Below are positions 58,633 through 64,000 of a stretch of 64,000 bases of DNA, in pieces. This stretch comes from Nematostella vectensis. Taxonomy: Eukaryota > Cnidaria > Anthozoa > Actiniaria > Edwardsiidae. The notes beneath the pieces are model-generated. The model was not told the DNA's origin and searched no databases. It worked only from the letters and a program-made list of their open reading frames with translations. The stretch covers positions 6,731,181 to 6,795,180 of the forward strand of contig NC_064040.1 of assembly GCF_932526225.1 (NCBI RefSeq). The letters run 5' to 3'. Each line of letters starts with the position of its first letter. The first letter of the stretch is position 1. Made by a program: the position numbers and the translations under genes.

Positions 58633-58965
58633 TCCCCGTACCCAGGGGGGGGGGGATGCAGGGCGTGCGAACGCACCCCCCACAACGGCCGAAGGTCCGC
58701 ATTTGGCTCTCAATAGACGTTCTATTTGTAGACAAAACGATAAAGCATAAGCTAGATCACTCTGGTATGTAGGCAAATCCAACAATAAACGTCCCGTGGA
58801 GATACTGCAAAGGCATAAAAAAAGCAATTTTTTTTTCGCGGGTGGTCAGATTTTTTTTCAGATAACGACCTCCACCGCCCCCCCCCCCCCCCCCCCCCCG
58901 AAATAATTAGGTCCGCTTTTTCGGATTTCGCATCGCCCCCAAGAAAAATCCTGGGTTCGGGCCTG
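58633..58965. mobile_element. MITE, CAGGCCCGTACCCAGG family (copy 3)
   Basis: TCCCCGTACCCAGGGGGGG at left, CCTGGGTTCGGGCCTGG at right, with the family interior (TCTCAATAGACGTTCTATTT, TAGATCACTCTGGTATGTAG, CGTCCCGTGGAGATACTGCA). Confidence 0.85.
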
Positions 58966-59127
58966 GAAAGGACATTGGGTTGGTGGCAAAGCCATGCACC
59001 AGCCATGCACCAGCCATGCTTTTCCTTGCAATTTTAAAATAACCTTAGCATCGTGGACAGGGCCATACTACGTAGCAGAGAAGGGGATCGGGGCTCGGCC
59101 ACAATATTTTCTATTTTTGGAGCCTCT

Positions 59128-59152
59128 CCCCCCCCCCCCCCCCCCCCCCCCC
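59128..59152. repeat. Poly-C tract
   Basis: About 24 consecutive C. Assembly length is uncertain. Frames through it (poly-Pro) are not genes. Confidence 0.8.
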
Positions 59153-59461
59153 AACACTCTTCCCAGTATTCTTTTAGTTACTTTCTTCAGTTTTTTTTTC
59201 GCAAGGTTAAGGAAAGAGCACTTTTCTTCCTCGCAATCAGAACATTAAAATGTTTCAGCTTTTTGGGAATTTTTCAGAGATACTGAGAGGCATATTTGAA
59301 ATGAGATATGCCGAACCGGATAAAATGCCAATCTAACGTGTGAGAGGGTGGGAGGGTAGGTATTTATGGCCTGAACTTACGAACCAATCGGAACGCACAT
59401 TATTATAGCTGCCCCCTAGGGTCTTGTGTTGCATGATGGGTCACGCAAAGGAAAACTCAAC

Positions 59462-62283
59462 ATGGCGTCGACGGAAGTGGAAGGAGCGCTGGACGATCTT
59501 GACAACATAGCGGCTGATTCACCCGAAGAATGTGCCATCGACGATGAAAATCAAGTCATGGAAAGATGCAACTTCATGCCCGAGAACAAAAATATAGAGG
59601 ATGTCAAAGACATGGACGAATATGTGCTCTCTTACTTCGAATCATTGAATAGCATGAGTCGACGTATCATAGCGGAACAGAGAGAAGTCATTCAGGAAAA
59701 CAAAGGAAAGTGGGAGCGTCTTAGTCCAGAGGAACAAGATAAACTTATAGACGATCGTTTAGTAGATCCAAGAATTCGAAGGAAATATGGAGAGGACTCG
59801 TATTTTAGGACTAAGCCCGAGTGGTTTCCTGTTTTGAAACTAGCTCATGGGCTTTCAGATTCTGAAGGAAATGCCATCAATTTTGCTCCAAATCCTCGAG
59901 ACAGCATCGCTTCTGTCACTTTAACAGTAAGTGTCACGTATCAGGAAAACTATTGAAATTAATCCTTTAACTATGATCCTTGAATTGCTCAGAATTCCTA
60001 GGCCAGGATCGCATAGAGTTTATTTTAATTCTGGATAACTTTTGAGGTTTTGAGTGCAGACATATAGCACTTCGATTTTGCTTTTGCTATATGAATATTT
60101 CACATCGCGGCGTCTACATCCATCTATTAATGAATAATTTTTCTACAAACAGATGACGTTTGAATGCCTTAGGATATAATCCTAGCGATATTCAACTGTC
60201 TTAGTCCCTTAGGGCTAGCTAAATTTCAAGATGTCCAATTGTCCTTTTCAAGAAAGCAATAACTCCCAAAATTGTAGAAAAAACCATTGTGAGGTTCTAG
60301 ACAAACTGATTACCCATTTTACTGCAATGTTTTTATTCCTTGTTCCAAAAAGTCTTATATATTCAGTATTCCATTTTTGTTTTTGAAAAATCTTTTGGAA
60401 ATCATTTTTCATTATAGAAAACAACAGATTCATTGTAAACAAAAACAGTTTGAGATCTGCGGTGATGCGTAAACAAACTCATTAAATAAAAGGATTATAT
60501 ACCGGGTCTTTTGAGGAGAGTCTAAAGACGAGTCTAGAATAAGTAAGTTCATCCTCAATCCAACATTCTACTGCTTTAAAGAGATTGATGTTGACTATCC
60601 AATATCTTCCTACTCAAGTATGATAGAATATTCCCTGGGCTAGGTGATGAGAGTGTTGTGTGATGTTCTTGATAAAAATATCCATATTCACCATACAAAA
60701 ATCAGTGTGGTTTAGTTATTGAGAATGCTTTATGATGTCAGTGATAAGCAAATCTCATCTAGCCATTCAGAATTCAGTTTAACTTAAATGCATTTAGCTG
60801 CTATGTCTGTAGATCGGATGTGATATTACTAATTGGCATCTACATGCTCTATTGAAATCACTAGAGTGGTTGAAAATCTACCCACAACCATAGTTTTATG
60901 TTCCATGTGATCGTTGTTTTAAACACTATACAATAGATATTTTTAAGCTCGATTGAACCTTATTACAGATGATTTCAACACTAGTTACTAATAGAGTCTC
61001 TGTAGTCATTAGGTATGTTTCAGAACCCCCCCCCCCCCCCTCCTTCAGGGTAAAGTGATGGAGATACCCAAAAAAAACCTGCACACCAAAAATTGCTAAT
61101 GTATAAATACCCCAGAACAAAAAACACCCCTAGAATTCAATTTAAAAGTAAGGGTTAAATACCGAGGACTGAGGCAATTTGCCATATAACAGCCTGAGGG
61201 CGAAGCCCAAAGGCTGTTATACTGCAAACTGCTGACGTCTGAGGTATTTAATTAGCTGATTACGTGATCTATACCTAGTAAATAACAATTTCAAGAAAAA
61301 AAGACCGGCGGAAAAGAGACAAACATCAAAAAAAGTTGACTTTTTTGAAAAAATCACACCAGGTTCAGGTTATTATTGACCTGCAAGAAAACCCAGGAGA
61401 GTTGGTGGTTGATTGCACAAATTTGAAAGGCTTATTAGATCAATACTGTACACAATCAAAATTAACATTTAGACAGAGGGGGCTGCTCCATGCATGGACT
61501 CAATCCCAAAGGTGGATTTTAATTGCAAAATTTTTGTAACTCGGAGTTTCAGTGTGAACACACAGCGAGAATGGAGCTCACTGACAGCGAAGACGATTAA
61601 CATATTTTTATTATGCCAAATATCTATTTTAAAGAACTGTCGATGACAATGAACAAGCGGAAAGAGTGAATAGACGCCTCAGATAGCCACACCACAGCCT
61701 AACTTTGCTGGGGGAATAATTCTCCAATATTGCACATAAAAATTTGGCTGAAGTTATTGTTGGATTTCTAGGGTTACAAATACAAATTTTGCTTTCATGA
61801 CAATTAAATCGATGCATTGTTAATATTCAATCTTTCTTGTTACAAATCTGTGGCGAAAAAGTTGTGTTTTTTTGCTCATTTCTACTCAAGGTTCAATATG
61901 ATGGTCCTACATTAGTATTCACAGTTAATATCTAGTTTTTTAACCTGCTCCTCCTCTTTAGTATTCTTAGTTATTAACCTCATTCATATTTAATGAGTTC
62001 ATATTTAACCCCACTTTTTCCCTGCTGGTATTTTAGTTCTTGCAAGAACAATGGATAAGGATAATCATGTAATAAGCAGAATTAATATCTCATTGTATAA
62101 GAAAGTCTGAAATGACCATCTGAAACTCACAATCTAGTAGATGCTTGCTTATAGTACCTTTTTTGCAAACATCTAAAAAATAAAATGTCTAATATATTAG
62201 CCTATTTTCTCACAGTTTCCACCTAAAAACATACCTAAGGCCCAATTTGGACCCCTAAAGATTATGACAAGCATCCCTATCAG
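59462..62283 (+). CDS. C1orf198-like protein (DUF4706), partial, 2 exons visible
   Basis: Exon 1 (59462-59926) starts MASTEVEGALDDLDNIAADS and codes 155 residues to a phase 0 donor (ACA|GTAAGT). The block YFESLNSMSRRIIAEQREVI and WERLSPEEQDKLIDDRLVDP match the N-terminal conserved region of vertebrate C1orf198 (YFSSLSPMARKIM..., WARLPPAQQDEIID), Pfam DUF4706. Function unknown; probably cytosolic, no signal or membrane segment. The upstream 40 residues are acidic. A candidate second exon, 62216-62283 (CAG|TTTCCACCTAAAAAC ... ATCAG|GTAGAC), keeps the frame: FPPKNIPKAQFGPLKIM, ending in phase 2. Any further exons are beyond the window. Exon 1 is firm, exon 2 is tentative. Confidence 0.75.
61155..61250. 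mobile_element. Short inverted-repeat element in the DUF4706 intron
   Basis: TAAATACCGAGGACTGAGGC and ATATAACAGCC face GGCTGTTATA and GTCTGAGGTATTTA. Imperfect palindrome of about 95 bp. The following open frame (61336-61539) has no recognisable domain and may belong to the same repeat. Confidence 0.5.
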
Positions 62284-62700
62284 GTAGACATCGGAAGAAC
62301 CTCTCCCTCTCCTCGGAGATGGGGATACCAAAATGTGGAAACTAAAAAAAGGTGAAACTATCTGGCAGTTTTGTCAAACTTGCAATGCATGATGATAGCT
62401 TTGTTGATCACATGGTACATAAAACTGTTGGCTGCAAATAAAGTTTTGAGGCACAATTTCACCATTTCTTGATTTTCATGATAAATAAGTGGGCACCACT
62501 TTTTTATTAAACCACTGTTTTGTACATATTTATACAATACAACATCTTTATGTAGGCACACTGGCCTCCGAGACTACCAACAACAAAACTTGTTACAAAC
62601 TGGTTTCCAGAAGGGGTGTGACACAATTGTTGAAGACATAGTCATCTATATCTAAATATGTAATACGTAAAATACATTTAAAATATATTGATTAAAAATG

Positions 62701-64000
62701 TCAGCATGTCTTCGTAAAGGAATGTGAGGCAATCTGGCGCTTAAACTGGGACACTGTCTGTGCCTTCTTTGCCTCTTGAGGTAGACTGTTCCAGAGCATT
62801 GCACCACTGTACTGTATCTAAAGCTACGCTTGAGACAGTGCTAGGTCAGTTTCAAGATTTCTCAGGTTATACCTCGTTTCTTTATCGTTTAGCCTGGTAA
62901 AACTATTCGATAAGTTAGGCGAAAAGTGTTCATTTAGGATCTTGAACATAAGAGTGCTTTTAATTTTTGCATGCCTTATTTCAAGGGCATCCTACTTAAG
63001 ATTGTATAAAATATCTTCAGGCCGGATATCGTATTTTGCACCCGTTATGACCCGTGCGTCACGATTTTGGAGTTTCTGCAGGTTATTCTTCAGAGTTGTA
63101 CCGCAAGTGTCCCATAAGGGGGAGCAGTAATCAAAATGGGGCTGAACTAGAGATGAATAGAGTGCCGCAAGAGAACATAACGGGATAAAGGGCCGAATAT
63201 GTCTTATGGCATCAATGCCAGACCAGATTTTTTGCACGTTGTCTCAATGTGGCTTTTGAAACTGAGCCTATTATCAATTTGGGCTCCCAGGCATTTCTGT
63301 GAGTCAACACGTGCAATATCCGTCTTGCCCATTTGGATAGCATCCATAATATTTGGTGCATAAGTTATAGTCAGACCCTATCATCATTGCCTTCGTTTTT
63401 GAAGGATGCGATTGAAGTTTGTTGACACTTAGCCAATCACATATATTTTCGAGATCACAATTGAGTGCATCCACAAGTACTTTAGAAGATGCAAAGACTT
63501 GAGTGTCATCAGCATTAAGGCACGGTGTGGTAGATCTGAGGCAATTCAGAAAGTTATTTACATAGATTAAAAAGAGTAATGGACCAAGTATGGAGCCTTG
63601 AGGAATTCCACAAATGATTTCTTGTTGTGTTGACAAAACACCATTAATAAAACATTGTTGGTGGCGAATTGTCAGAATATAGGATTGGAACCAGGTGTGT
63701 TCCACATCCAAAATTCCATAGTACTTCAATTTTTCAAGTAGTATGTCATGATAGATCAAATCAAAAGCTTTCCGTTTGTCTAGAAAAACCACACCCGTTA
63801 ACTCACCCTTGTCCATACTCTCAAACCAGGAATCAACCATCTGAATCAGAGCTGGCACCGTAGAGTGATGGGGGTGGAAGCCTGATTGGAAGTTGGACAG
63901 TAGGGAATTTTCATTCAGATAACCATATATTTGCCGGAAAACTTTTTTTTCAAATACTTTGCTGATAACAGACAAAATATAAATTGGCCTATAAAAATAA
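62701..64000 (-). mobile_element. Degenerate non-LTR retrotransposon (CR1/jockey-type RT), runs off the right edge
   Basis: Minus strand. From the window edge to 63304: reverse transcriptase with SVISKVFEKKVF, GFHPHHSTVPAL, VFLDKRKAFDLI, GIPQGSILGPLLFLIYVN and NADDTQVFA. The catalytic YADD motif has Asn for Tyr. From 63237 to 62992: the thumb region (AALYSSLVQPHFDYCSPLWD) in another frame. From about 62835 to 62701: the conserved C-terminus (SGAMLWNSLPQEAKKAQTVS), ending at TGA 62701-62703. The frame breaks (about 63240-63304 and 62840-62990) and the YADD change mark it as inactive. The 5' half lies outside the window. Confidence 0.9.

Noticed and set aside
59053..59286. Poly-proline frames near 59.1 kb
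   Set aside because: They arise from a pure C run; no conserved sequence around it.
61336..61539. 67-codon frame as an exon of the DUF4706 gene
   Set aside because: No similarity to the family, follows an inverted-repeat element, and the acceptor near 61365 does not give a better continuation than 62216.

Overview
The window is nuclear DNA from an animal, most probably a cnidarian and, by the look of its repeats, perhaps a sea anemone such as Nematostella. That species-level guess is inference. What supports an animal: short exons with GT-AG introns whose phases join exactly, animal-only families (HRD1/synoviolin with a long Pro/Met-rich tail, a PRSS23-like protease, a TJAP1-like coiled coil, a C1orf198-like protein, a globin with the classical two introns), large intergenic gaps, abundant short inverted-repeat elements and satellites. 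There is no operon structure; each gene stands alone.

Left part (1-26.7 kb), all on the minus strand: a PRSS23/35-type secreted serine protease (399-2796, 3 exons, 433 aa); about 8.7 kb with no recognisable gene; a complete SYVN1/HRD1 ERAD ubiquitin ligase (11547-20594, 12 exons, 630 aa) with two minisatellites and a set of decayed exon copies in its introns; and a monocarboxylate-transporter-like MFS carrier (21915-26668, 3 exons, 445 aa) whose last exon exists twice because a 1265-bp segment is tandemly duplicated together with a 66-bp minisatellite.

Middle part (26.7-46.5 kb): a fold-back element, two large 19-bp satellite arrays in opposite orientation (30.2-31.4 and 36.1-38.7 kb), and between them a small five-exon PHD-finger gene made of very short exons (32051-34644, 117 aa). 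Directly beside the second array begins a stand-alone OvoA-C-terminal-type methyltransferase (38868-42563, 4 exons, 290 aa) with a probable N-terminal membrane anchor. A 30-bp minisatellite follows.

Right part (46.5-64 kb): a broken SGNH-esterase remnant, a globin with an acylation-type N-terminus MGC and Gln at the distal E7 position (47443-48612), a TJAP1-like coiled-coil gene (coding 50761-54402) carrying a Crypton/DUF3504-like remnant in an intron, a single-exon PH-domain protein (55539-55883, minus), a candidate secreted-protein first exon (56930), a C1orf198/DUF4706 homologue (from 59462), and at the right edge a degenerate non-LTR retrotransposon (minus).

The long open frames across the satellites are artefacts of repeat units that keep frame and are not annotated as genes. 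All gene models are read by eye from splice signals and protein similarity recalled from memory; no search or alignment was run.
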